Positions 23,422-34,900 of a stretch of DNA of 64,000 nucleotides are shown here, piece by piece. A model generated the notes under the pieces. The model made no database searches. It had not been told where the DNA came from and saw nothing but the letters and a program-made list of their open reading frames with translations. The translations under genes and the position numbers were made by a program. This stretch comes from Monocercomonoides exilis (taxonomy: Eukaryota; Preaxostyla; Oxymonadida; Polymastigidae), in the NCBI GenBank assembly GCA_001643675.2, contig LSRY02000016.1, forward strand, positions 744,001-808,000. The letters run 5' to 3'. The first letter of the stretch is position 1. Each line of letters begins with the position of its first letter.

Positions 23422-24952
23422 TTAATGTATTTTTAACTCCAAATACATGGAGTCACAAATTTTCGCCTTCTTTTTCCAAATCTTGCCATATTTTCTTCTT
23501 CTATTTTCCTCTATTCGGTTGTACTCAACATCTTCATAACAGTCATACAATCCTGCAGACAATAACTTTAGAACTACATATGGTGCAATAAACATAAAAG
23601 CTGCCAAAACAATATCAACAGGTATTAGTGCAACTGCAATTGATCTTATAATACCATCCATCCATAACGCACATAAAATTTGAACAATTTCAGCAGCCAC
23701 GTTCAAGATACATATTGCTATTCCAAAGAACGTTACATCGAGTTCGCGTCCAATGTAGAAAGAGAAAAATGCTCCAACTGCAAAATACAAATAGTTTCCA
23801 ATGGCTGCAACTGACCATGGAACGTTCCATCCAGCATCTTTCTTTAGGATGTTCATCACAAAGCCAACTAACTTTATAAAATTGCACAGATATGTTCCCA
23901 CTCGCAATTTCATCTTACCATCTTCCATTTGTTTTCCATCGATAAAAATCTTGAGTGCACATGGCACTAATATGATAAAGAGAAATTCTGGAATTCCAGC
24001 AACGCAAAGCCATCGAACGCCAAGTCCATCTGCAAATACGGAAAAACATAAAACGCTCGAAGGAATCATCAAAACGGCTGCAATTTGAAGGAAAGTGAAA
24101 TCAAAGATGTAAAACATCATCGGAAAATACAAAACAAATCCAAGAAAGAAAAATGCCCCTGCAGTTGTGAACAGATAAAAAAATCCGCTTGCACCCGATT
24201 GCGATTGATAATTATACCCAGCAATATGCAGCGTGACCAAGCCAAATATCATACATATTACTGAAGCAATACTAAACGGAATCAGAAGAACAACGCACAT
24301 TACATAACTTTTATGAAAGCATTTATCATTGCAAAGGCATTCGAATACATCTAAATATATTGGCTCGCCTTTTGGCATTTTAAGTAAATTCTTTTTATAT
24401 ATCCTATTTTCCAAAAGCAATTTAATTAGATTTATTTTTCGAATAAACAACGAAATAACAAAGAGGTCATTTGAAAAGTTCAAAAGATAAAACGGCAAAC
24501 TTATATGTTTCTTTATAACCTTTTGAAGAAAATCCATGGTCGGGCGCATTGTCCCAATCCTTTAAAAAATACTGAAGGTATATTAAATGAATTATTATAA
24601 ATCAAACTATGATTGTTTCTTTGGAAAAATCGAGCTTCGAACATTTTTTACCTTTAAATATTATATTTTTTCCATAATTATCACCAACAATTTTTTCTGC
24701 TTCTGTTTTCCAAAGGGTGTCGATATTTGATAAACGATGAAATTGATGATTCACTTTTCTTAATGCTTTCAATGTTGGAAAATCGCAATTCTGTAATATC
24801 CTATTAGTCAAATGAAATGAAACAATTTCACATTAAGGAAGCATAAAATATTAAACATCAGCGTTATTTCATCTGGTAATTCTCCTATCAAAACATGCAT
24901 TAATAAAATGAAATTCAAGCTCCATTTCAAAAAACAAACCAAAGTAATTCAT
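23422..24952 (-). CDS. F-box protein with multipass membrane domain (five exons)
   Basis: Exons are 24940-24952, 24857-24884, 24652-24800, 24520-24559 and 23422-24403. All four introns are GT-AG with compatible phases, giving 403 residues. The spliced N-terminus reads MNYFGELPDEITLMILQNCD and continues FPTLKALRKVNHQFHRLSN...LWKTEA, a good F-box. F-boxes bind Skp1 in SCF ubiquitin ligases. A linker with RPWIFFKRIYKKN leads to the big last exon, which has about eight hydrophobic segments (e.g. VVLLIPFSIASVICMIFGLV, FLFIILVPCALKIFI, YLYFAVGAFFSFYIG, DIVLAAFMFIAPYVVLKLL) and a basic C-terminus (RRRKYGKIWKKKAK). It is reminiscent of transmembrane Fragile-X-F-type proteins fused to an F-box. It would place substrate recognition on a membrane. 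The first two exons are only 13 and 28 nt, so their reality rests on the frame and F-box match. Confidence 0.75.
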
Positions 24953-25370
24953 TGTTCCAAAGATTCTAGTTAAAAAAACAGTAAGGATATTTGAAAATAG
25001 CTCAATTAATTAAAAGAATTTTTCTTTAGAAATTTTTTATCCCTTAATTTTTTAATTAATTCACTTTGAGAATTTTTGAGGATGTTTGTTTTGGAGATAA
25101 TAGACCTATATTCGAATGTGTTTATCTTTTGCGAATTGTTTATTCTAATGTGAATGTTTTTTTCTTATCGCGGTTGACTCAATTTTTTTTGAAATATACT
25201 TTTCTTTTTTCTGCCGTTAAATGCATTTTTTATGATCAAAGTTTTGCTGATTACAATTTTTTATTTGAGAACTGATGATAACAAACAAGATTAAACTATA
25301 AAAAAAATGAAAAAGAAGGTTTGTTTGTTCAGTATTTTTATGTTTCTTTAAGTATTTTTTTGTTTCTGTA
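24953..25370. other. AT-rich spacer upstream of the F-box gene
   Basis: A short hydrophobic plus-strand frame at 25066-25275 has no coding character. I see no gene. Confidence 0.5.
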
Positions 25371-25766
25371 CAGATATCGCATAAAATACCGGACATCGCA
25401 CAAAATACCGGACAAGATTGATATCTCTATAACCACAAGAAGAAAAATTCTGTTAATTTTCCTCAAAATATATCTCATTGATTAAAACTCAGTTGATAAA
25501 CGAGACTTTCAGGACAGCTTCGCTTGAGCTCAGAAAAAATTATTTTTGAAATCTCGGAGAAACTCAAAATACTATTTCTCCGAGATTTCAAAAATAAATT
25601 TTTCTGAGCTCAAGCGAAGCTGTCCTGAAAGTCTCGTTTATCAACTGAGTTTTAATCAATGAGATATATTTTGAGGAAAATTAACAGAATTTTTCTTCTT
25701 GTGGTTATAGAGATATCAATCTTGTCCGGTATTTTGTGCGATGTCCGGTATTTTATGCGATATCTG
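25371..25766. mobile_element. Palindromic MITE with TA target duplication (Tc1/mariner-like)
   Basis: Two inverted arms of 192 bp (25371-25562 and 25575-25766) surround a 12-bp loop. The terminus is CAGATATCGCATAAAATACC, with the ATCGCAYAAAATACCGGAC unit present twice in a row in each arm. TA stands directly outside both ends (25369-25370, 25767-25768), the target duplication of Tc1/mariner/pogo elements. No coding capacity, so it is non-autonomous. The arms are almost identical, which suggests a recent origin or a very strong hairpin kept by selection or conversion. Confidence 0.9.
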
Positions 25767-25768
25767 TA

Positions 25769-26183
25769 TGTTTGATTCGATTCTTGAAACTTTTAAAAAT
25801 TGTTCAAAAGCAAGGTGAGGATGGAATATTAATATATTTCATTTACATGAATCTAATCTATTTTTCGTTTTTTATTTTCCTCTCATATCAAATTTCACTA
25901 AATAACTTTTTTTGTCTTATTTTTTACATAATTTTGGAAATCCTTTTTATATTGTCAAACTTTTGTTAATTAGAGAAGTTTTTCATCTCAATCACACAAA
26001 ACAGTAATATAAATTAAAAAAAGGATATTTGAAGAATTTTCGAAAAATCTTTTTTTATTTGTGAGTGATGTGCAAAACAAATAACATTCGACAATTACAT
26101 AAACAATTATTGAATCAAAAACAATAAGAATAAAAAATTATAATAAAACTCTCTTATCATCATTATCTGCGATTCAAAAAATA
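25769..26183. other. AT-rich spacer
   Basis: Only a short, very hydrophobic Phe/Ile-rich frame (25736-25969) that begins inside the MITE. No gene is supported. Confidence 0.5.
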
Positions 26184-26741
26184 TCAAAATAATTTGCTTC
26201 TTTCTGATTTCTTTTTCAAATAGATGTTTTTTAAATTTTTAGATGAAGAAGTTTTGCTTCGAGTGGAAATTGAACCTGAAGAAGCTGTGAAATTCAAAGA
26301 TGATTGTAAGTTACAATTTTGAGAAGGAAATGCACAAAAAGAAGATGGAAAAGTGAGATTTGAAGGAAAATACAAGTTTGGTTGAGGTAGAGAAGGCAGA
26401 AGCGAGACTATTGACGAAGATACAGATATAGAATGCAATTGTGTTGCTGTTAATTGAGTTGAAGAAGATTGTATCGAGGATGATTGAGATGAGCAAAATG
26501 TGATTGGAAAATCAGTTGATGATGAAACTCGATGATGACATGCAGATTTCCATTGGGAGGGAAGATGCCATAAAGATGTGTAGTCTATGGTTTCATGATC
26601 GTTGACTTCATTTTCGGATTTTCTTTGATCTTCATTTTCTTCTCCATTTCTTTCATCTCGTTCACAAACCTTTATCTTTTTTTTCTTTTCATGATCTTTT
26701 TCACGTGTTGTTGCACTTGAGTATGGGTCACAGCATTCCAT
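26184..26741 (-). CDS. Hypothetical protein, charged N-terminus and Ser-rich C-terminus
   Basis: An open frame of 185 codons starts at an ATG at 26741 (MECCDPYSSATTREKDHEKK). Residues 10-50 are highly charged (KKKKIKVCERDERNGEENED), then comes a segment with Trp/Cys/His (LWHLPSQWKSACHHR) and a long Ser/Thr/Pro/Gln-rich part with SSSIQSSSTQLTATQL. The basic end contains KNIYLKKKSERSKLF. No domain, signal or membrane segment is recognised. Codon use is compatible with a real gene of this genome, but low complexity makes an accidental frame possible. Confidence 0.4.
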   Translation of the reverse strand: MECCDPYSSATTREKDHEKKKKIKVCERDERNGEENEDQRKSENEVNDHETIDYTSLWHLPSQWKSACHHRVSSSTDFPITFCSSQSSSIQSSSTQLTATQLHSISVSSSIVSLLPSLPQPNLYFPSNLTFPSSFCAFPSQNCNLQSSLNFTASSGSISTRSKTSSSKNLKNIYLKKKSERSKLF

Positions 26742-26999
26742 TAAGACTTCTCGAATTAATTAATAATGGTATATTGTTGATGAAATTGTTGTTTTTTCAA
26801 AGTTTTAAACATCAATATGGGTCAAAAAATGAAAACAAGACTGAATCGTTATTAAAAAATACTGAAAAACATGAAGTTGTCGGTGATGATGAATTCAATC
26901 TATTTCTTTGTTTTTCCAAATCCTTCGAATTAACTTCTAATTTCACTTTGTGCTTTCTGACATTTTCAACTTGCAACTTAGCAAACATATATATATAAA

Positions 27000-27446
27000 C
27001 AGTCTAAACCGGATATAATCACATCGGTTTTTGCACGACTTATTGTGACTATATCCGATTGTGATTATGTTCGATGATGCTTTACAGAGAAAAAAATAAA
27101 AATTGATAAATAAAACAATTTATTTTGTGTCGGTTTTTTTTTTAGGAAATTCTACACAAATACACTTTTTTCATTTGCTTGAACAATTTTGATCACAAAT
27201 ACACATTATTTTGACTTATTTGAGCACATTTTTGAAAAAACAAAAAATTGAGTTTTTTGATCAAAAAATCGATTTTTCATTGAAAAAAGCGCTCATAATA
27301 ATATTAAATGTTATGAAATATATTTTGCCTTGTGATTATATGCCATGGAAAATGAATGAAAAAGAGGCTAATATGTCGGTGCATGGATAATTGTGACTAT
27401 ATACGAATGTGATTGTATTCGACGTGATTATATCCGGTTTTGACTG
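27000..27446. mobile_element. Pogo-like MITE (CAGTC...ACCGGATATAATCAC ends)
   Basis: The left end CAGTCTAAACCGGATATAAT and the right end, reverse strand CAGTCAAAACCGGATATAAT, form terminal inverted repeats of about 27 bp. Subterminal copies of TGTGACTATATNCGA occur near both ends. CAGTnnAACC..GATATAA ends are typical of pogo/Tigger-type elements. The flanks are TATA-rich, so a TA duplication is likely but cannot be delimited. The right end overlaps the last codons of the Harbinger transposase. Confidence 0.7.
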
Positions 27447-28387
27447 TATATATTATTGGCTTCAAAATCTGAAGATGCCAAAGGATTCTGTAAAATATGA
27501 AAATTTGTTAAACAAACAGTAACAATAAAAAAATCTCCAACAACTTCGATGCTTAATGACCAATGCTGTCGAAATACAGCAAAGACCGTCTTTAACCTTC
27601 CGAAAAAACGTTCAATGATCACCCTGTGCTTAGATAACTCAGGGGTACCACAAGGCTTCGTAATGTGTGCACCTAGCCATGTTTTTGCTCCAATGTGAGC
27701 TGAGTCTGCTAAGAGTTTTGCTTTTCCTAATTTATTCTCAAACGTTGGATAATGATGTTGAAAGACAATATAATCATGTGTGCTTCCAGGAAAAACATCG
27801 CTGACAGTGCTGGCAATTCCAAGTTTGGGATTGACTCCCACTTCCGCTTTAACACAATATGAATGGTGCTTTCCACTGAAAAACTTCATTCCGTCTTCAA
27901 TTTTTCCACTTGGTCGGTTTATTGGTAGAATAGTACAATCGACAATTAATCCCACATCCTGAATTTCTCTCACACGATCATTTCTAAAAGTTAATAGCAA
28001 ATCCAAAAGTGGTTGTTTCACCAAGTGGCAAATGTCATTCAATAAATGGATCACGGCAGAATGAGAATTGTAGTATGATTTTGTTATATGACTTTTCATT
28101 TTAGTCGATCCGAGATGAAGAAAATTCAATAAAATAAATAGTTGGTCTTCAAAATTGTTGATATATTTTTTTCTTCCTCGATGCGGAGTAATTTCTAGAT
28201 CGAGAAGTTGAAGAAGAATATCAAATTCATTTTTAGAAAATCCAGTGAGACGAAAAAATCCATTCAAAGGATCCTTAATAAATTCTGTTGATATTTCAAT
28301 CAATGATTTTTTCGCCGATGTGGAAACAGTTTCAACATGAGAAGGAACTGCAATTCTTTTTTCGACATTACAAAGAATGTTTTGCAA
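27428..28387 (-). CDS. Harbinger-type DDE transposase (DDE_Tnp_4), 5' end uncertain
   Basis: About 319 codons are open. The three catalytic positions are visible: Asp in LIVDCTILPINRP, Asp in KLLADSAHIGAKTW after the family motif FPGSTHDYIVF, and Glu in HRVIIERFFGRLKTVF. An N-terminal helix-turn-helix-like part (GFFRLTGFSKNEFDILLQLL) matches the family. So the catalytic core appears intact. There is no ATG at the upstream end of the frame (a TAA stands just before it), so a first exon or the true start is missing. The last six residues and the stop are contributed by the adjoining pogo-like MITE, whose insertion has replaced the original C-terminus. No Myb-like partner gene is seen. Terminal repeats of this element were not identified. 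Confidence 0.8.
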   Translation of the reverse strand: MQNILCNVEKRIAVPSHVETVSTSAKKSLIEISTEFIKDPLNGFFRLTGFSKNEFDILLQLLDLEITPHRGRKKYINNFEDQLFILLNFLHLGSTKMKSHITKSYYNSHSAVIHLLNDICHLVKQPLLDLLLTFRNDRVREIQDVGLIVDCTILPINRPSGKIEDGMKFFSGKHHSYCVKAEVGVNPKLGIASTVSDVFPGSTHDYIVFQHHYPTFENKLGKAKLLADSAHIGAKTWLGAHITKPCGTPELSKHRVIIERFFGRLKTVFAVFRQHWSLSIEVVGDFFIVTVCLTNFHILQNPLASSDFEANNIYSQNRI

Positions 28388-28738
28388 TGTTGATTATTCC
28401 ATGATAAAAAATATATCAAAAAGAATGAACTGATCAGTTCCATTAATTAAAATGAAAATTATGTGATTGAATACCAACATTTTCACAATTGTGAATGATT
28501 CAATCTTTTTCAAATTTTCGAGATTTTTTTGAATATTTATTTTTCGTTTTATATTTTATGCAAACTTTTTGGAAATGAGATGATAATTCAAAATTAGGTC
28601 AAATGAATATTTATTTATCAATAATAAAAGTTTAGCCTCTGCGACACAAAAAATTCTCTGTCAATTTGTTGGTATAGATGGAAGGCCTTTGTCGAGAAAT
28701 AATTGGATATCCAATTTGCCAATTTTTTGATACGAAGT

Positions 28739-28994
28739 GGGTGATTATTTTTGAAATCATATTTTTTCATTCAAAAATTTCTGTGCAAAAATATTTCTAG
28801 AATATCAATAAAAAAAAGTGAAAAGTGAAAAGGCTTATTGAATGCATTTTAATCTTTGATTCTTAAAAAAACATTTGTTTTTAAAAACAATTATCAAACT
28901 TTTTCTCTTTTGAATAAAAAATTTCTAACAAAAAACAAACAATCTTTGAAAATCAACACCCCGAAAAAAGATATGATTTCAAAAATAATCACCC
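28739..28994. mobile_element. GGGTGATT-ended MITE nested in the 600-bp element
   Basis: Inverted ends of about 26 bp: GGGTGATTATTTTTGAAATC on the left and GATTTCAAAAATAATCACCC on the right. It is related to 7830-8087 in ends, length and internal sequence. Confidence 0.7.
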
Positions 28995-29066
28995 ATATTG
29001 ATAGTTTTTTTTGCGAAACGTGAACAAAAATGTATTTATTTCTTGAAAACAAAACAAAACTATAAT

Positions 29067-29067
29067 A

Positions 29068-29166
<99 letters not shown>

Positions 29167-29167
29167 A
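29067..29167. repeat. (TAAA)n microsatellite
   Basis: About 25 perfect tetranucleotide units. The YLFI-repeat reading on the minus strand is an artefact of this repeat. Confidence 0.97.
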
Positions 29168-29400
29168 CTTGATAGAATTGTCTGTCGACTTGCCAAAAGG
29201 AACAAAAAATGAAGGTCTGTCACAGAGGCTTAAATAAAAGTTAGTCAAAGAAGGTTAGCGGGAACAAAACGCACTGTTGAAAAAAGTTTTCATTTTGAAA
29301 TATTCTAAATAAAGTTTCAATAATACGTTATTATGAAACTATTTATATGGTGAATGAATAGATTAAAAAGTGTTTGAGAAAAAAAAACTGAAATTTTTGA

Positions 29401-29560
29401 CATAGGTCTAAATTGAACCAGTTGCGAATTTCACTGTCTTTAATAAAATTTTACAATATTATTGATTGTTATAATTTATAATCTCTGTATTATCTCAAAA
29501 ATTCAAAAAACAATAGTATAAAATTTTTAAATATTAAATTCAAAAATTTTGATCGATAAC
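29401..29560 (+). repeat. 160-bp repeat, left arm of a long inverted pair; probable Merlin terminal repeat
   Basis: Starts CATAGGTCTAAATTGAACCA and ends TTTTGATCGATAAC. The same 160 bp recur in inverse orientation at 37690-37849 with about 3-4 mismatches. The Merlin transposase reading frame starts 60 bp further inside, so this is probably that element's terminal repeat. No target duplication joins the two arms. Confidence 0.85.
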
Positions 29561-29619
29561 CCACAATAAATTATAAAATTTCGAAATTTGAATTAATAAA
29601 ATAATTTGAAGACACTTTG

Positions 29620-31108
29620 ATGAGCGTTGAAACCACAGATATTGAATTACCAACTTTCACAAAATTTTTAATCGATTCAGCGGGAAGTGATGAGAAAGCA
29701 TTAGAGATATTTAAATCATTTGGGATTTTGAAAGATAAGGTTAGATGCAGAGTGTGCAAAAATGAAATGATTTTGAAACAATGGAGAAAAGTGAAAAAGA
29801 ATTACTCCTATAGATGTATGAAATGCGGATTAGAAGAATATTGGACGAACGAAACAATTTTTTGTGGAAGAAAATTATCACCATTCACCATTATATGTTT
29901 GCTGTATCATTTTTGGAGCAAACACTCTCCTGATGAAACGGTTGAAGAAACAATGACATCAAAACAAACTGTCATATGTTTCATTGAACAAATGAGAAGA
30001 ATATGTGCTTTTATTGAAATAAATAAAAAAGAAAAAATTGGAAATGAAAAAATAGTCGAAATGGATGAAACGCTTATTTCCAAAAGGAAAAATGGAAAAG
30101 GAAGAGTAAGAGAAGAGCAATGGATGTGGGGTGCGATAGAACGGAAAAATGAAACAAATGAAAGAAAAATGAAAACTGAATTTCTGCCAGACAGAACAGA
30201 AGAAACATTATTGAAATTTATAAAAAACGATATTGTGACATCAGCAACACTCTTCTCTGACATGTAGTTAGCCTACAACAATATTAAAAATGAAGGATAT
30301 AAACTAGAAAGTGTCAATCACAAAGAAAATTTTGTAAAACCAGAAAACAAATCAGTTTACACTCAAACAATTGAATCCATGTGGTCGCACATTAAACAGT
30401 GGATTCCAAAAAGAAAAAGGTCATTAACGAAAAAAAAGGAATATATTTACGAATACATTTGCAGATTTAACAATGGAAAGAAACTGAAACAATTTTTACA
30501 CGACGTTTCAAAAATCAGCGTTGAAGAATTAAAAGACTTCCTCATAACATTTGAAGACTGTGAAAAAGAAATAAATGAAACGTTAAAAAAAGAAAAACAA
30601 ATAATGAACGAAATATACAAAAAGAAAAAAAGAAATGAACATGAATCAAAAGAAGAGTATGCATTCTTCAATGAAGATGATTTTGATGCGTTGCCAAAGA
30701 AAAAGAAAAGAAAAAGAACAAAAATTATACAGAAAAGAGATTAAACAACAAACATAAATGAAATAGAAAACGAAATATCAAACGAAGTTGTTGATAACGT
30801 TGAAGAAGACGGTGAAGAAGGTGGTGAAGAAGGTGGTGAAGAATGTGGTGTAGAAAATAGAGAAACAGACATTGACCAGAGAGATGAAAATGTATTATCA
30901 GACATATATGGTTTTTTTGAAGAAAGGAAAAAACGAAAGCGAAAAACAACAACATTCAAACAACAAATGGAAATTATGAGCAAAGGAAGTGAAACCCTTT
31001 ATGAAAACACAGAATTTTACATCAATCAGAGAATGAAAACATTCAACAAAAAATGTGAAAGAAAACTGAAGAAACTGGAAGATCAGTTTCACACCAGGTT
31101 GCTTTGAA
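29620..31108 (+). pseudogene. Merlin (IS1016/ISXO2-like) transposase with two in-frame nonsense codons
   Basis: From the ATG at 29620 one frame runs to a TGA at 31106-31108 (496 codons), interrupted only by TAG at 30265-30267 and TAA at 30742-30744. The N-terminal zinc ribbon is visible (CRVCKNE...YRCMKCGLEEYW). Catalytic Asp lies in VEMDETLISK and the second in LFSDM, directly before the TAG. The intact sister copy at 62.9 kb has SDEWRAYNC there, so the stop probably replaces Trp by a G-to-A change. The catalytic Glu is present in TQTIESMWSHIKQW (about 30373). The C-terminal third is an acidic (GEEGGEEGGEE) and then basic tail not usual in Merlin proteins. No frameshift is seen. Confidence 0.85.
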
Positions 31109-31917
31109 GCAAACTGAAAACAAAAACAGCTGGTTCTGTCACCAAACCAATCTTGTTGTGGCTTTCTATAACAGGTTCGTCCAGTTGATTTATTATGGTC
31201 ATATTTATATTCATTTCCACATCAACGTATTCAATAAACATTTTTTACACCAAAAATAATTCAAAGTCGAAAAAGTTTCAAACGAAATCGAAACCTTGAC
31301 AAAAAAATGAACGATTAATATAGAAAATTCAATTGAAGTGGATCTTTGTTCTTTTGTTTTTGTGAATATTATCAGCAATGTGTGTGTTGTTGATTTCTGC
31401 AAAATATGAGGATTTAGAATCAAAATAAACTCTTTTATAAACTCTAGACAAATTTTTTAACATTTGTTTTTTTCCATATAAAATGAATATTTTGATATGA
31501 AAAACTCGAAATATGAAATCCAATTTTGAGTTCATCATTCTTCATAAATTGAGAAAAAATATGAATAAAAATTTTTTTCCAATCTTTTGAAAAGCAATGC
31601 ATTTCAATTGAAATATGATAAAATTATGTCATTATATCTCTCATATTTTAAAATTTTTGTAATTGGACAAAAGAATGCAAAGAAAAACATCGGAAAAAAG
31701 ATGAAAAATCATTAAGACAACAAATATCATTGATATTTCAAAAATAAAAATGTTTTTTTGACTTTTATTGATTTTTGTCAACTCTTTGAAATTTTAAAAA
31801 ATTTCGAACTTTCGACTTTGGTTGAAAGTTTTTCGATTTTGAATAATTTTTGGTGTATTTCATATCATTCAAATAAACTTATCAACATATTTCTATTGAG
31901 AAGGAATCAGTATTCTT
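31109..31917. other. AT-rich spacer
   Basis: No gene is supported. The expected right terminal repeat of the Merlin element is not found here. The missing 3' end (membrane helix and kinase) of the neighbouring receptor pseudogene is also not found here. Confidence 0.5.
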
Positions 31918-34900
31918 TTATTTGGAGGAATTTGCATTCAACGTTAAGAATCTCTCATTAATAATGAAAACCCATTTTACGATACAATTCATTAATTCGA
32001 ACAATGCTCTTCTCAACATTAGGCAATAACCAATTCCATTTGTACAATCCTTTTTTCTTTCAACTTTTTCATTGACTGTTTCTGCTTCTTTTTCTCCATC
32101 CTTTGCACAATTCCAAATCCCCCCATCATTGGATCTTCTAATCTGCATCATGCTTCCATTATCAACAGAATTCACACATTTTCCAAATGAGCAGTTCAGC
32201 ACACTCACCTCTTGTTCAGCATCTTCCATCCCAATCACACACCCATTCAACAACAGAGTCACATTCTCTACTCCAATCTCTTTCATCTCCACTTTCGCTT
32301 TCCCTCCAATGCTCACAACATCTCCCTCACATTCAATGTTCGACATTCTTGCTTCATCATTTGTCACATCTGATGCTTCACGAAAGGAAAGCACCGATCT
32401 TGTTGAATGAAAATCTTTAAATGCTAAATCAAATATCTTCAGCTCTCCGCTTTCCACACCAACAACCGAACTGTTCAGCTTCATATCAACCGTTGTTGCT
32501 GATGAGTAGAACTCGCATTTTTGAATCTCCATTGACCCGTTCTTCACTTTCATGATGAAACTGTGAGAAGCCTCAAACGTATCTTCAAACTCGAATGAGT
32601 ACCTCTCCACAGCGCTTTCGTTTGTAAACTCCATGATGCAATCCTTCTCTGCCGATTTCTCAATCTTAGATTTCAGCTTCACGATCGCCTGTGTCTTTTT
32701 GAATGAGTTCTCATTCAGATCTCCAATCACACATTCGCCCGAAACCACTCCTTCTCCGTCAATCAGAATCGCATTCATCACTCCTTGCTCAATGTGGTCA
32801 ATGGCACCATTGATGCTGAGGCATAAATAGCTCTGTACCACTCATCGTCTTCCATCCTCCCCTTCTGCATTCTCAAATACTTGAAGACCCTTAAAGAATG
32901 AAATCCGTGGAATAACATCAATGTCAGTATTTCCTTCCGAATCACTCCCACAGATGGAGTTGTTTGTCTGTAATAATTCCTGATTATAGTTCAAAGCAAA
33001 CAGTGTTTCGTTGACCTGGCGTTCAATCGAGTGGCATTTGATGAATATGTCATTCCCCACAAATGCCTCATTCATTTAGAATAGGATGTTCATAATCTTT
33101 AAATTAAGAGGCAGAAAGTAATATTCATCAGCATAATTGATATTCGAGTCTGCTCCATCGATTAACAGTCCTCCTCCTCGCCCTGTCTCAGTCGAGCATC
33201 TGCATGTCGAAAATGAGCTCCCATTCACCTTCAAAACCGATTCTCCACTCTTCAGCCCCAGTTTCATTCCTTCTCCTTCTGTGTTCAAATCGCTCCTGCA
33301 CGTGGACATTGTGCAGTCTTCGATCGTGCATTCCACTCCATCTTCAAATGATCCAACATCAACAACACTCGCTCCAATCCCTTCATTCGTGATGTTCGCA
33401 AATGAACACCCAATAACTCTCAGAACTGGTCTATTCCCATTTGAAAATACCTTCTTTTCTCCATTCATCTGGTTTTCCTCTTCCATCATCGAAATCACAC
33501 TTCTTTCTGTCACATCTGCAAATGAGATGTTCACATTCTGAAGTGTCACCTGGCTCACACTTGGCCTGAACGCAATCAACCCTTTCAACTCTGATATCAA
33601 ACTCAACGAACTCCTCTCAATCACAACACTCCCCCCATTCACTCTCATCACACAATATCCAAAACTTTCTTCCACCCCTCTCCCTGGGTTAAATGAACAA
33701 TCAGAGACAGACAATAATGTGTTTGTTCCGGAGGATTCAATCAACACTTCATGATGGGTTGTGATGGTTGGTTTGGTGAATGACACATCGAAAAATGACA
33801 GGTCCACATTCGATGATATTATTGAATCATTCAGATCATTCTCGTCTTCATCACTTATGATCAAAGCTGTTCCTTTCTTTGTCTCTTCAAACATCACTTG
33901 TGGCTTCTCTGAATCTGATAAAGCTTGCAATGAAGAAGAAGCGAATGAAATGGAATGGTTCAACGGCCCTGATCCCACAATGTTGATGTGCGATTCCCCT
34001 TTTCCAAGCGTTGGATATCGAAGTGATATCACGTGCTCAATCGATGAGCATGGTGCTTCAGAATACCCACACCCGCTGAAGTCTCCTCCTTCTTTTCCCG
34101 AACCAAATCCATCCTTGCTCCAATTATCCCACAAATACACAACCAATTGAATCACATATCCATTTTCTCCTGTGCTAGTTCTCTTCCATCCACACAGCTC
34201 ATCCAATGACTTCTCATCACTTGCACTCAATCCCCATTTCAGTTGTTTGTTTGACATAACCTCACTCAGGTTATTTCCAGATATAACCACTTTCTTTCCT
34301 TTCCATGCATTGCAACTTTCAAATGATATTCCCCCCAACACAAATTTTGAAATTGGATCTGGAAGCTTTATAAACGCTCATCCTCCCATTGCTCTCCCTC
34401 CTTCCTCTCTATCCTCCGTTGGCACTTCACATCCCGAAAATTTCACACTCGTCATATTCAAGCTCCCACTTTTCCCTGCTGATAATATCGTTACTCCTCC
34501 TTTCATCTTTCCTGCACCTGTGCATGTTGATAAAAAATTGAAATATTCAACAACAATAACAGTTGCACTCCCTTCGTTGCTCATCACCACATTCATGCTT
34601 CATCCACTTCCCACACTTCCTCCACTTCACATACTTCCTCCTCTCCCTCCGCTCAAACCCGACACATCCACTCCTTTTATTCTGCTGTTCGTCATCTCCA
34701 ATCTCACTCTGTTTGTTATCGTTATTGGCTACTTCCCATTCGTCGTCAGTGTTGTTGCAATTTCCATCATCAATCCATCCACAATCAGTTCTCCTCCATC
34801 AATGTTCAGGATGTTGTATCCAATCTTTTCATTAGCTTATTCATCGCTTGTAAACGATACAGAACAGCTTGTTATCGTGATTGTTGATGTCGAAGAATGG

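Larger units (their letters stand above)
28633..29232. mobile_element. 600-bp non-autonomous element with 10-bp target duplication
   Basis: The left end reads TAGCCTCTGCGACA and the right end, reverse strand, TAAGCCTCTGTGACA. The 10-mer AATAAAAGTT stands directly outside both ends (28623-28632 and 29233-29242). The ends resemble AGGCCTTTGCGACA of the 5.1-kb element at 56943-62050, also flanked by a 10-bp duplication. Inside lie a complete MITE (28739-28994), an internal GGCCTTTGTCGAGAA motif and a tetranucleotide repeat. A 9-11 bp duplication is typical of Mutator-like elements; family assignment is inference. Confidence 0.75.

Noticed and set aside
25371-25766. Palindrome as CRISPR-like repeat or replication origin
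   Set aside because: Two arms only, no spacers, TA target duplication and transposon-like ends.
28894-29223. YLFI repeat protein
   Set aside because: Translation of the (TAAA)n microsatellite in two overlapping frames.
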